NCBI GenBank assembly: GCA_930367215.1
Contig: OV884060.1
Coordinates: 206,711,253 to 206,775,252, forward strand
Source: Pollenia angustigena
Taxonomy: Eukaryota > Arthropoda > Insecta > Diptera > Polleniidae
DNA: 64,000 nt
Direction of reading: 5' to 3'
Shown here: piece after piece, positions 22,989-33,165 of the stretch
How the letters are laid out: every line of letters starts with the position of its first letter
Position numbering within the stretch: position 1 is the stretch's first letter
Notes under the pieces: model-generated
What the model was told of the DNA's origin: nothing
Databases searched by the model: none
Seen by the model: only the letters and a program-made list of their open reading frames with translations
Translations under genes and position numbers: made by a program

Positions 22989-24303
22989 CAGTATTCCACG
23001 GATAATTACCTCGACAAAAATGCCAATATTTTTGGGAAATTATGCGGGGTAAGCATTTAAACGAATACGCTTAACTACCTCGTGCAATAAAGAATACGTT
23101 TAATAAGAATACGTTTAACTACCTCATTGAGGTAATTAAGCGAATTCGTTTAAATACCTCAGTGAGGTAATTAGACGTATTTATTTACAAGATAACTTAA
23201 CTTTGATGTATGAAAAAATTTAAGAAAGGAATTTTTACATGTACCAGCTAAATCTTAAGAGATAGCAATAAAAACAATGGGATTTGTTGTCTTAAATTTT
23301 ATCTGTAGTGCTTTTTGAGATGTCCTATCATATCCTACTACTACTCATGGAAGCCGTAAATAATATGCAATTGAATGGTTTTTCTTGTGCGACCAATGAA
23401 TGCAGAAACAATATATTTATGCGCTTAGAGCTTTTAATGAATTTTGGTATCGATTTGTTTGTAAATAATTTCCATATTTGAGCCATTGCTGCATTTTTAT
23501 TGCACACATATTTTAAGTTTTTAAAACATATTTTAATACATGTTAAGCAAAAAAAAAATTGCTTTAAATTCTGGTTAACAGATGAATTTTCTGTTGCTTT
23601 AATTTCGCCACCTACATTAAATGTTCACTGTACAATTTAAAGCCAAAGCAAGTTTTTGTTGAAGATAAATGTTTTTCGCAACTTATAACATAGAAACCTA
23701 GACACATCGTTTAGTAAACGATCGAATCAGAAACACTTGTTTAAGTAATCTTTTCGTGTCCGTCCATCCGTTCATCTTGCTGGTTGTATGTCCATGTAAA
23801 CCTTGTGCGAAAAGTAAAGGTAGCAGTTTTTAGATAATTTGATAAAATTGGGTTAATACGTTTAATTATCATAAGAACAAAACCTATGTAAATTGTAAGA
23901 ATATAACTCTATATGAATCTTGACCTCATAACATAACTTTTAATGCAAATATTAATTTGCTGAATATTTTGCTTTTAATCAAGCCATATTTTGTTTTTTA
24001 GGCATATTTTTTAAAAAAAATTTTAGTGCATATTTTCAAATTATTAACATGTAAAACTTGGTTGCATTACTTGCTGTGCTTTTGTCAAATAGTACTGAGG
24101 CAATTAAACGAATGAAATTTAGGTATAATTTTGTTTTGGGAGTTAAATTTTTAAGGCAATTATCCGAATCGGGTAATTAAGCGTATGGCAATTAAACGTG
24201 GATTTTTGTTTAAAAAATGGAAGAAAAAAAACGGGGATTTAAGACTCGAGGTAAATAAGGGTGAAAGGCATTTAAGCGTGGGGTAATAAACCGGGTTATA
24301 CTG
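22989..24303. mobile_element. pogo/Tigger-like element, 1.3 kb, with internal repeat insertions
   Basis: Starts CAGTATTCCACGGATAATTA and ends CCGGGTTATACTG, flanked by TA. Subterminal AATACGTTTAACTACCTC and GAGGTAATTA units repeat near the left end (23060-23180). The middle contains a dispersed GCATATTTT repeat fragment (23385-23620, also 42060-42600) and a DINE fragment (23755-23850). No transposase frame survives. Confidence 0.7.
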
Positions 24304-24362
24304 TATTATTTTTGACACACCGTTAAAATATTTTACAGTGTTGTAAACGTTTTGGTTTTTAA

Positions 24363-24596
24363 CCAAGGCGAATTCATACAAGGTGGTCTTATTTGTTTTT
24401 GATTTTGTTTTTATATTAAATTGTGTTTTTTTGAAATGTTATAACTTAAAAAAGTTTTAAATTTCACAATTTTAATCGAAAATTATAGAATTAAGTTAAG
24501 ATTCCCCAGAACCAACAGATACCGTTTGACACAAGGTTAGCAATCAGCTGTTGCTTACGTAGCAAGATAAGTTCACCTGGTATAAATTCGCCTTGG
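24363..24596. mobile_element. MITE with 7-bp TTTTTAA duplication, 234 bp
   Basis: CCAAGGCGAATTCATACAAG at the left and CCTGGTATAAATTCGCCTTGG (last 20 bp) at the right are inverted. TTTTTAA flanks both sides (24356-24362 and 24597-24603). The 7-8-bp duplication suggests a hAT-like mover. Confidence 0.75.
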
Positions 24597-24603
24597 TTTT
24601 TAA

Positions 24604-25280
24604 CTAAACATATTTGACAAAAATTCTCGAAAGCAACATTTTGAGAAAAATTTTCAATAACAAAAAGTTTTGAGAAAATATGTTTGATAATAAAATTTTT
24701 GTAGAAAAATAAACTATCGATCCCAAATATCATTAAGTAAAATTGTTGAATCTAAATATTTTTTGAGTTAAATATGGCATGACTTATATTTTAAAAGAAC
24801 ATTTTTTTAAATTAAAGAATACGGCATTCAAAATTGATAAGTCTTCTTTTACACACAACAATTTTTCTTTAAGCAAGTCTCTTTAATTCTCTTATTAAAC
24901 AGTCCTTTTGTTTCACTCAGACAGTATTTTTTATTTAATATGACGTAGAAATGAGAATAACACAACAAAAAAACTTTTGTAGGAACTTTTCTGGACGTAC
25001 ACCTGTTCTTTCTTCTTTCCTTTCTCTTCAATAAACTCAGACTTGCTTCAAGAACAATAGATGTGTGTAAAAGCAGAATATATAAACTTGTTTACAACTA
25101 AAAATCACACCTAAAAACTTAAAAACGGAACACCATAATATCACACATGTGTTCTTAAAAGCACATGTGGTTTTCGAAATCAAGTGATTTTCAAAATAGG
25201 CCTGTATATTTCATTATAACAAACATTTTGTTATACAAGTTTTTAAAACGAACATTTTCTCCATTCTCGTTTAATTACAG
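24604..25280 (+). other. Intron end upstream of exon 2
   Basis: AT-rich. A TATA-like ATATATAAAC lies at 25079-25088, but no downstream ATG joins in frame to exon 2: the exon-2 frame has a TAA at 25272-25274, and the ATGs near 25147 and 25164 reach stops. The acceptor TTAATTACAG ends at 25280. Confidence 0.5.
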
Positions 25281-26675
25281 TTAGCAGCATTACGTGTCCT
25301 ACTTCTGGGCACTCTGGTCCACAGCAAAGCTTTACCAAATGGCCAACAACCACAACTACAGCCACCTCTACAACAGCAACATAAACAGCAGCAGCATTCT
25401 TCACCAAATAAAGTTGTATTTGATCAACAAGCCTCTGAATCACATGTCCCCAGCACCCAAGTAGCACAACAGCGAATTGATTTAGAGGCCCACCATGATT
25501 TACATGAAGATCATCATGATTTACATGAAGATCATGTACATGAACATCATCATCACGAACACAATCCAGGTTATTGGAAGAAAAAGGTAACCTGGAAGGA
25601 AGGTTGGAAGAAAATTTGGAAGCCAGCCAAAAAACAAATTTGGATACCACAATGGAAACAAATCTGGAAGCCGATATGGGTGCCAGTAAAAGTACCAGCC
25701 TGGAAGGATATACAAGTGCCAGCTTGGAAGCAAATATGGAAACCGGTCTGGAAGGAGGTCCAGGTGCCAGCTTGGAAGGAAATTCAAGTGCCAGATTGGA
25801 AGAAAATATGGAAGCCAGTATGGGTGCCTGTTAAAGTGCCGGCCTGGAAAGATATAGAAGTACCCGCTTGGAAACAGATTTGGGTGCCGGTATGGAAGGA
25901 AATTCAAGTGCCAGCCTGGAAGGAAATCCAAGTGCCCGAATGGAAACAGTATTGGACTCCCGAATGGATTAAAGTCGGCATACCCGGTGAGAAATATTTA
26001 GGCAAGGATCACGAGGGTTGGGAATATACTAGTCATGATTTGTGGAAAAAGAAATTGGTATGGAAGTCGCATTGGAAAAAGATTTGGAAACCGGCGAAGA
26101 AACAAATATGGGTGCCTAAAAAGAAATTGGAATGGAAGGAGGATTGGAAGCAAATCTGGAAACCAGCCAAAAAACAAATCTGGGTTGAAGATAAGAAACT
26201 CGAATGGAAAGAAGCCTGGAAACAAATTTGGAAGCCAGCCAAGAAACAAATATGGGTACCCGACAAGAAACTCGAATGGAAAGAAGCTTGGGTTAAGATT
26301 TGGAAGCCAGCCAAAAAACAAATCTGGGTTGAGGATAAAAAACTCGAATGGAAAGAAGCCTGGAAACAAATATGGGTGCCTGGCTGGAAGGAAGTATGGG
26401 TACCAGACTGGAAGAAGATCTGGAAACCGGTTATAATTTCCGAATGGTTCCCCATAGAAGATCACCATGAAGCCCATCATCACCACATAGAACATGGTCA
26501 GGATTGGGATCGCAAAGATGCCGAAAACAATAAGGTCGTGTGGAAACGTGATGACAGTTCAGCCAATAAATCCACCCAACTGAGACCAGTACAAACAACA
26601 GAAAATCAAAGTAAGCCTGCCGATAGTCCAGAGCAAGTTGAAGCTGGCAAGACCCTCAAATTTCCAGGAGCGTAA
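25281..26675 (+). CDS. Trp/Lys/Pro-rich repetitive secreted protein, main exon (464 codons)
   Basis: The frame opens right after a good acceptor (TTAATTACAG) and stops at TAA 26673-26675. Layout by exon residue: 1-19 completes a signal peptide (LAALRVLLLGTLVHSKALP); about 20-75 Gln/Pro-rich; about 73-96 His/Asp/Glu-rich (DLHEDHHDLHEDH); about 100-230 repeats built on VPAWKxIxVPAWKQIW; about 250-390 four to five 24-residue units LEWKEAWKQIWKPAKKQIWV; then a second His cluster (DHHEAHHHHIEH) and a polar tail. A Trp occurs about every 4-8 residues. I recognise no enzyme domain; the composition suggests an extracellular structural protein, perhaps cuticle or eggshell, possibly metal-binding or cross-linked. 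Repeats also leave other frames open here; signal peptide, codon pattern and stop support this frame. A GTG at 25680 is internal, not the start. Confidence 0.85.
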   Translation, partial: LAALRVLLLGTLVHSKALPNGQQPQLQPPLQQQHKQQQHSSPNKVVFDQQASESHVPSTQVAQQRIDLEAHHDLHEDHHDLHEDHVHEHHHHEHNPGYWKKKVTWKEGWKKIWKPAKKQIWIPQWKQIWKPIWVPVKVPAWKDIQVPAWKQIWKPVWKEVQVPAWKEIQVPDWKKIWKPVWVPVKVPAWKDIEVPAWKQIWVPVWKEIQVPAWKEIQVPEWKQYWTPEWIKVGIPGEKYLGKDHEGWEYTSHDLWKKKLVWKSHWKKIWKPAKKQIWVPKKKLEWKEDWKQIWKPAKKQIWVEDKKLEWKEAWKQIWKPAKKQIWVPDKKLEWKEAWVKIWKPAKKQIWVEDKKLEWKEAWKQIWVPGWKEVWVPDWKKIWKPVIISEWFPIEDHHEAHHHHIEHGQDWDRKDAENNKVVWKRDDSSANKSTQLRPVQTTENQSKPADSPEQVEAGKTLKFPGA

Positions 26676-27157
26676 AAGCTTAACAAATACCAACGGTCAT
26701 AAAGTTATTTTCAAAAAAGCCATGATATTTTCACAAAGTTTTCTCTATGACGAATTCTACGTTCTTTTCATTGTCTATTTGTATATAAAGTATAACCCGC
26801 TTTTTATCCTTTCAAGTTGTTTTCATTTTCCCATGTCTGCCTGCTGTTTGTAATTTAAGTTTTTCTTCTCTTTGTCTCTGTTGTAAATGCTCTAACACTG
26901 TCTCTTTTTGAACGCTGTCTTTACTCTCCCGTGCATAAATTATTTTATTTTAGTATTTAATGTTTTTTAATTTAAATGTTTAATTATTTTTATTGTATTT
27001 TAAAGATTAATTCATCTTTCTTAACTCTAAGTAAAAAATAAAAAAGTTTATTTAAGGTACAAAATGAAATTTGAAATAACAACAAACGTTATTTCTTGTA
27101 ATTAAGTAAAAATAAAAACCAATTTTTGAAAAAAAATATAAATAAGTTGTTTAAAGA
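26676..27157 (+). other. 3' UTR and downstream DNA of the Trp/Lys-rich gene
   Basis: Pyrimidine-rich, then AT-rich. An AATAAA lies at 27037-27042, about 360 bp after the stop, the best polyadenylation signal seen. The + strand frame at 26638-26853 is a shadow. The convergent gene begins its 3' end soon after. Confidence 0.45.
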
Positions 27158-27478
27158 TTTATTGTAAAACAATATGGCAAGTTTTATTACAAATAGAAAT
27201 ATACAAACAATAATAAATTCGAAAGAATCTGCAGAATATTGCAGAATTACGAATTCTTAAATTCTGTATCTATTGAATTGATCTTTTGCTTAATTATTAA
27301 AGAATCTCTTCCAGAAATGAATTCATTCTTTTAAACATTGAAAGTTATCTTAAAATCGAATTGCCCATTATGGAAAGCAACCAAAGTTAAGTTGCTAGAA
27401 ATCGAGCAACGCCACTGATGTTGCTTTATTTCTGCTGCTGGCAACACAACTGAAATAATCCGTAATAGACCCAAAAGT
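27158..27478 (-). other. 3' UTR of the convergent Trp/Lys-rich gene
   Basis: On the - strand AATAAA occurs at 27425-27430 (about 50 bp past the stop), 27183-27188 and 27158-27163. Otherwise AT-rich. Confidence 0.35.
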
Positions 27479-27707
27479 TTAATAATTGTATTCAGTTATT
27501 TTCGTATTACTATCTGCTTTTTTCCAACCAGGTGGTGTATTGGGTAGCGGCACCCATTCTTTTTGGAATATTGGAGACCAGACTTTTTTCCATATGGGCA
27601 CATAAATTGTTTTCGGTTTCCAATATTTAACCCAGCGAGATTTCCAAGACTTTTTTTCCGACCAAAACCCGTCCTTGTCGGGATGTAATGAATCCGTATG
27701 TTTGACA
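27479..27707 (-). CDS. Last exon of a second Trp/Lys-rich protein (75 codons visible)
   Basis: On the - strand the exon follows acceptor AAAATAATTTCAG and starts in phase 2 (one base completes a codon). It reads VKHTDSLHPDKDGFW, SEKKSWKSRWVKYWKP, KTIYVPIWKKVWSPIF and QKEWVPLPNTPPGWKK, then a short polar tail and TAA at 27479-27481. The alternation WVKYWKP ... YVPIWKKVW is the same grammar as the neighbour's WKKIWKPAKKQIWVP, so the genes look related by local duplication. Orientation is tail-to-tail, with 803 bp between stops. Upstream exons, including any signal peptide, were not found between 27708 and the next gene. Another frame here (27496-27708) is a shadow without the Trp pattern. Confidence 0.75.
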
Positions 27708-27886
27708 CTGAAATTATTTTAAGATGGTTAATAAAAATAAAATAAGAAACATAAAATATAATTGATGTTAAAGATATAATAGATGGGATACATGTTTACC
27801 CTTTAAATAGTTATAATAGTTATTAAAGACACAAACCATGTGTAAAACATACGCCATCTGTTGAGAGTCCCGCATATTAAGTAAAG
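27708..27886 (-). other. Intron upstream of the last exon
   Basis: AT-rich, nothing recognised beyond the acceptor. Confidence 0.4.
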
Positions 27887-28210
27887 CTTGGTACTCTGTT
27901 TAACATTTCACGTGAAATGCTGTCAAAACGCATATGAAAGAAACTTGTGCGGAATTTCTATGAAATAATGTTAATAGAGTTGTACTCTGTTCATTTTGCG
28001 AAAAAGTTCCGAAATGTTTCTGGCAACATTTTTTACAACTGCGAAATAATGGAATAATAAATAAGAAATAAAAAATTAAAATAACACAACCGGCAACAGT
28101 TTTTTATCCATATGTACTTTCTTTTTTAAAAATTTTTTTATTAAAAAAAGTATTTTTTAGTAAAATACATGTGGGGTTTGTTTACATGCTATTCTCCTGC
28201 ATGAAAAAGA
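27887..28210. mobile_element. Copy 2 of the inverted-repeat element seen at 13557-14246
   Basis: Starts AAGCTTGGTACTCTGTTTAA, then CATTTCACGTGAAATG, TTCCGAAATGTTTCTGGCAA, AACTGCGAAATAATGG, AACACAACCGGCAACAG and ACATGTGGGGTTTGTTTACA. These match 13690-14246 in reverse. It lacks the nested AGGCTCAG MITE. The far end is lost. Confidence 0.65.
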
Positions 28211-28279
28211 TTCAATACATACTACTGTGGCCTATGAAAAAATACTCAACGCTTGCAAAATATTGTCCTTTTGGATATA

Positions 28280-28530
28280 TTGTCGGCTTTATATGCAAAC
28301 CTGCTAAATCCATTTTCTAAGTAAACTAAGATTTTGATGCCGTGTGGTAGAGAAAGATACGCCTCGTCGACCAGCATGTAGTTTTTCTGCAATTTGAGTT
28401 TTGAAGTGTTTCAAACCAACTATATTTTTGGTTTTCCTATCAAGCTGCAAATATGAAATATAAGAAGTTTTTTGTCTCGGTGTGCTGAAATGGAGTTAGC
28501 AGGTTTACATATTACATATTAAGCCGACGA
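28280..28530. mobile_element. TA-flanked MITE, TCGTCGGC family, copy 2
   Basis: TTGTCGGCTTTATATGC and ATATTAAGCCGACGA are the ends, flanked by TA. The uninterrupted middle GATGCCGTGTGGTAGAGAAA is the reference for the site where the retrotransposon landed in copy 3. Confidence 0.75.
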
Positions 28531-28754
28531 TATGCCAGGTATCACACAATTTTAAAGCCTCATGCAAAAGTCATAGGTCGACCTTAACCTTCGTACATAA
28601 AGGTTAGAGAATATTTAGTCTTCACCAGTAGTCAATCTGGGTTTTAAATGAGTTTTTCAGGGTTTTTAAAATTCTGAGGTTACAAACGATTGCATATGGT
28701 TAATGTTGAAAACCAGAAAACAGTAACTTGGCAAAAAGAAGACTCACAAAATCG
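28531..28754. other. No gene seen
   Basis: Mixed composition. The - strand sequence just below 28755 continues the frame of the neighbouring remnant and stops at about 28690. Confidence 0.3.
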
Positions 28755-29390
28755 GCCAGTTTGTCCTTAAAAAATAACGACAAAGACGCGCGAGCTGCCT
28801 CCTCTCCCTGCGTGGTTTTGCGAATGAAAGAGGACAACTCTTTTTGAAAGCCTTCCTCCACGGGGTATGTGCTGCGCCTCTTAGGGGTGCTTAGGGATTC
28901 CTTCCTCGTGCTATTACATCGTCTGGCTTAAATGCATTCTGCCTTGGTTATTAAGTTAACCTTGGCGGTTAAATGTATTATCATTCTTCGGAATCTCATG
29001 AATTTTAAAAAGAGGTGACTGCAATTTGTAATTCACCATTCGAATGACAGAACTCCTTGGGGTCAAATGGACTTCAATGGATTCGAAGTTGTACCTCAGT
29101 ACTTTACTGAGTTGCCATGAAAGTAGCGCTGGTCTGACTGTTGGTGAGGTATCCGTTGTTATGCTTCTTGCGAGAAATACTTTTTGTCTTTCAGGATGAT
29201 TGTCTTACGGAAGTCTTGCTTTTCTGATAGGAGGTTGGTTTTAAGTTAGTTGTTTACAGTCAGATGGGGGAGTGCCTTTTTCAAGGTATGAATAACTAAC
29301 AAAAGGGATCAACGAAGATCAGTTTTTTTGACGAAGAGATACCATCGGGAAGCACGTAGTAGCCTGGAGGGTTACATTCACATAAAAGGC
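28755..29390 (-). pseudogene. Broken protein-like frames of unknown origin
   Basis: The composition is much less AT-rich than the surroundings, and the - strand holds three open pieces in shifted frames. At 29390-29296: CECNPPGYYVLPDGISSSKK up to TAG. At about 29170-28985: DTSPTVRPALLSWQLSKVLR and RSSVIRMVNYKLQSPLFKIH. At about 28935-28756: STPKRRSTYPVEEGFQKELS and SFIRKTTQGEEAARASLSLF. Stops separate them (TAA near 28950 and 28985). A GTGAGT donor-like site at about 28751-28756 ends the last piece. They could be a dead transposon gene, a host pseudogene or misread exons. I do not recognise the family. Confidence 0.35.
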
Positions 29391-29490
29391 TGATTTTTCA
29401 CCCTTGTGGAAAAGTTCGGCCTTCGGATGGCTGGGAATAATGAATAGCAGTGGAGGTAAGATAGCTCCGGCTCCTAAACAATTCTAAGGG

Positions 29491-30192
29491 TGCGAGCAGA
29501 GTGGTCGCTTGTTGCTGAGCCGAGCCGACTGACGCGTATTGCAAGAACCAATGCGATAAAACTGGTAATATACAAGTAAGTACATATCGAGCCCTAACCG
29601 CCAAAATAACGTAAGCACCAAAAATCTAATTTTACAGGAGAGAGTTTTTTCTATTATATTTCATATTAATTTTGGGAGATGGTGCAAGTGTTACCAATAA
29701 AGTCATATATTAAAAAAAACGAAAATCGAAAATGATGTCGCCTACATTATTTTCGCGGTTAGGGCTCGATATAAGCGACAACAGGACATAGTAGGCGCCG
29801 AGCTGGTCAGAGCGCAAAGCTGATTGAATGCGAGAAAACAGTTCCAAAGCGTATTTCATTATGTTGTTATGATTTCAACTTGTTTGGAAAACATTTAAAA
29901 AAATTAAAAACAAAAATTTAAGAAAAAGTAAATAAAACATGCAATAAAAAAATTAAAAGGAAAATAAAAATTTAAATTAAACAAAAAAATAAAAAATTCA
30001 AACAAATAATAAAAATTAATTTAAATTATAACAATTAAAAAAAATTATAAGCAAAATTTCGAATGAACGACAAACCCAAATGCATACAAACATAGATAAA
30101 ATTTCAGCGTTGATTCTCGCATCTACTATGCATGAACAAGTTCTCGCAATAAGCGTCAGTCGGCTCGGAAACAAGCGGTCACTCTGTTCGCA
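29491..30192. mobile_element. Fold-back element with arms of about 60 bp
   Basis: The left arm TGCGAGCAGAGTGGTCGCTT ... CGAGCCGACTGACGCGTATT pairs with the right arm AATAAGCGTCAGTCGGCTCG ... AGCGGTCACTCTGTTCGCA. The interior is A-rich (29880-30060). It carries a smaller MITE at 29587-29769. Confidence 0.7.
29587..29769. mobile_element. TA-flanked MITE nested in the fold-back, 183 bp
   Basis: TCGAGCCCTAACCGCC and GCGGTTAGGGCTCGA are inverted and flanked by TA. The inner arms continue AAAATAACGTA/TACATTATTTT. Confidence 0.7.
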
Positions 30193-31604
30193 CGCTAAAT
30201 CATTTTTGGTAGATTATACACTCGAACTGTTACCTGTGTGTGCAAATTATCCTTCACTCACACAGAATTAGTAAAAAAGTGTTTAATTTTAACACACCAT
30301 GTTTGAGCTCCACTGTGAAGTCGCATGACAGGTATTCACGTAGATCAAAATAGTTTTTTTTTTTGAGAGCCAAGGATGACAAATTATATTTAATTTTCAA
30401 TGTTATCGATAAATACGATTGTGTGGTAGATTTATTTTTACCAAAATTGCTTCTATTTGATAAAAATATTTACACAACACAAAAAACTAGGGGCATAAAA
30501 CGCTTTGCGTGTAACTTGTATATAGAAAGTTATAAAATGTACAGAAAGTATCACTCTCATAAAACGCAACAGAACGTGTGATGTGGACCTATAGCTTAAG
30601 TGTCAATTTATGTCACATAAACTTAAATTAATGTTCGAAACGTCCCATGAATTTAAAAATAAATCCCCGGGAGTTTCTAAAAAAAATTGACACCTTATCC
30701 CAACGTGTAATAAACAGCTCCAAATGAAACTCCTTTTAAGCCCTACATTTTTTATTCATCGAATTGATAGAAACAAACAGTTAATGTTGGAAAGAGCAAA
30801 CTATAAAAAATTTAAACAAACATTTTTTTTTAGTTTTTCTTTTGTTATGATTTTGTTCATTTTCTTAAATGTAGACAACCTTTTGTTTATGAGAAACATA
30901 AAAACAAAACGAACTAAAAGGGGCAAATCGCTGAATTTATAATATTTATAACAGGTAGTCTCGGAAAGCCAGCTGGTTATTTTGTATTTGCTTGTTTTGT
31001 GATACAAACTGTAAAATGTTGTATGGTAAAAAAGTAAACAAGTTTTTTGTCTTTATCTTTTGTCTTGTTTGTCTCTTTTCAACCCCTCTGCTGTTTGACA
31101 GTTCGTATCACATAACAACAATAAAAAGCCCTCTTGTTTGTTTTATTGTACAATTGTTGTAATCTCGCGGCTACCTGCTATAAATATACCTTGATTTGCC
31201 CCTTAGCCGCTGATTCAGCAACATTTTTAATATTTTTGACATAACTTCATTTTTTATCGATTATTTTTTAAAAATTGTTGACAGTTTGCTATTTATCTTA
31301 ATACAGCTAAACTTATTGCACTTGGTAAATTTTTATATTACATTATATTTGCACTGTTCACCAAAACTTAAACAATGCATTAAAAATGTAGTGTCCTAAA
31401 AGCTTTAGTTGGAACTTATCTTCAAAGAACAGAAAAAATCTAAATCAAATCGGGATTTACTCTAAATTAAACCCACTTTTTGTTGGTACTTATCTTCAAA
31501 GAACAGAAAACCAATCGGACCTTGGCGTTTTTTCAGAATCGCGAAACTGTGAATCTGAATCAAACCATGGTTTTCCCGGAAAAGTTTAGTAATTTAATAG
31601 CCAG
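30193..31604. other. Mostly featureless; one promoter-like motif
   Basis: TATAAATA at 31179-31186 is followed about 30 bp later by GATTCAGC, a core-promoter-like layout on the + strand, in slightly less AT-rich DNA. No downstream frame supports a gene. The phrase TTATCTTCAAAGAACAGAAAA occurs twice (from about 31418 and 31488; each copy runs on from GTTGG-ACTT), a short local direct repeat. Confidence 0.3.
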
Positions 31605-31694
31605 GGGCCAAAACACGGCATTCGTTATTCAACGAAACTTACTTATGATTTGTATTGCAATTTCGACCTTTATCGTATGACGTGATTTGGCCCC
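31605..31694. repeat. Small inverted repeat
   Basis: GGGGCCAAAACACGGCATTCG and TATGACGTGATTTGGCCCC are near-inverted, giving a possible 90-bp fold-back. Confidence 0.4.
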
Positions 31695-33165
31695 AGTAGT
31701 AGTAATCCTTTGAGTTTTGGTTCGAGTTTGAATCACTTCATAACAGCTTCGACTGTATACTACTTACATTTCCGTGTGACTTGTGGTATAAGCCAAAGTT
31801 AAAGATGAACAAAATACTTCAATAATTAGCCACAAACACCATAAATGGAGCTATAAAAGCATAAAGTAATCATTATTATTAATTTAAGTACATGTCTAAC
31901 AATATTTCAAACTCACTTTCATTTTGTTTAATTTCTTTTGAAAAAATTTTGTATCTTAAAAATCTTTTGAAATTTTCTTCTTTTTTCTTCCTTGATATCA
32001 ACAATTATTTCTTTCTCCAACGTCTTAACACTTCAAGGTCTTCGTTTTAACAATATAAACAAAATTTATTTTCATTACAATTAAATACCAATTTTTTGGC
32101 TTGCAATATGCAAAACAATCAAATGGATTTTATTTTTATTACATTAATGTGCCGCTTTAGCTGACATCTTGCATTCACTTTGCCTTATTAATTCACCTTA
32201 TAATAATTAAAATTCACCACAGTAACGAAATATCGGCTGTGGATGTACATTAAATTTTTAATAATAATCGTGATTTTGTATCGGATATAAACAAAGACAT
32301 AAACAATTTCAATACAAAATAACAAAAACATTATTATTCAAACACTTCTTTGGGTTAAATTTTACTAGAAAACTTTTAATAATTTCATTCAAATCACATT
32401 CAGATGTACAATTATTTTAATAGAGTAAGTTGTCGAATCGTATGGGGACAAATGCCTTTTTTGTGTTTTGTGATCGTTTTTTTTTTTTCAATTTTTGGTC
32501 ATTTAGTCTATGGGCGTTTTAAGTGGCAAAATAAGGTACATAAATTATATACTGTATTATATAATAATTTACAGCACAAAATTGTTTTTTAAAGGTAAGA
32601 AAATATGTGTGATTGAAGATAAATTTCAATTTGAATTTTCTATAATTTTTTTTAACCAAATTTAACAACAACCACATAGAAAATTATTTGTGCCAAATAA
32701 TTGTTGTTAGTTTTTGCAATTTTGTTTTTTCTTACTAAGTGCATCTTTTGAGGTGAATATATTTTCAATATATGTACATACATAAGTATATTTTTAGTCG
32801 TAGTCCAGACTTGCAATTTTTGTTGCTGCAATTTTTTAAAATTCTGCTTTAAAATTGCTTTAGCGTCCAGATTATGAAATTTTAGTCTTGAATTTTTTTT
32901 ATTTTTATCTTGTCTTTCCTTCTTTTTTTTCATATACATACAGGTATAATCCCACTTATTTATTTATAAAAAATAATACAGGCTTATAAAAAGTTTATCA
33001 AACAAAATTTCATAGAAAATCCGTTTCACAAACCTTTTATAAACATGTCTTATTTTTTATAAATAAGTATATACAACTCATCTTTCCACCTCTCTCACCA
33101 ATAAACTCGAGAATTGCTGCAACAGAAATTGCAAGTCATCGTCCAGACTTGCATTTTATACCCTC
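31695..33165. other. No gene seen
   Basis: AT-rich intergenic DNA. The frames at 32404-32592 (+) and 32652-32939 (-) are low-complexity. Confidence 0.4.

Noticed and set aside
25998..26495. Antisense frames over the Trp/Lys-rich exon
   Set aside because: Explained by the 72-bp repeat lacking stops in those phases; no start or splice signals.
27496..27708. 70-codon - strand frame
   Set aside because: A shadow of the phase-shifted exon 27479-27707, which has the Trp/Lys pattern and a good acceptor.
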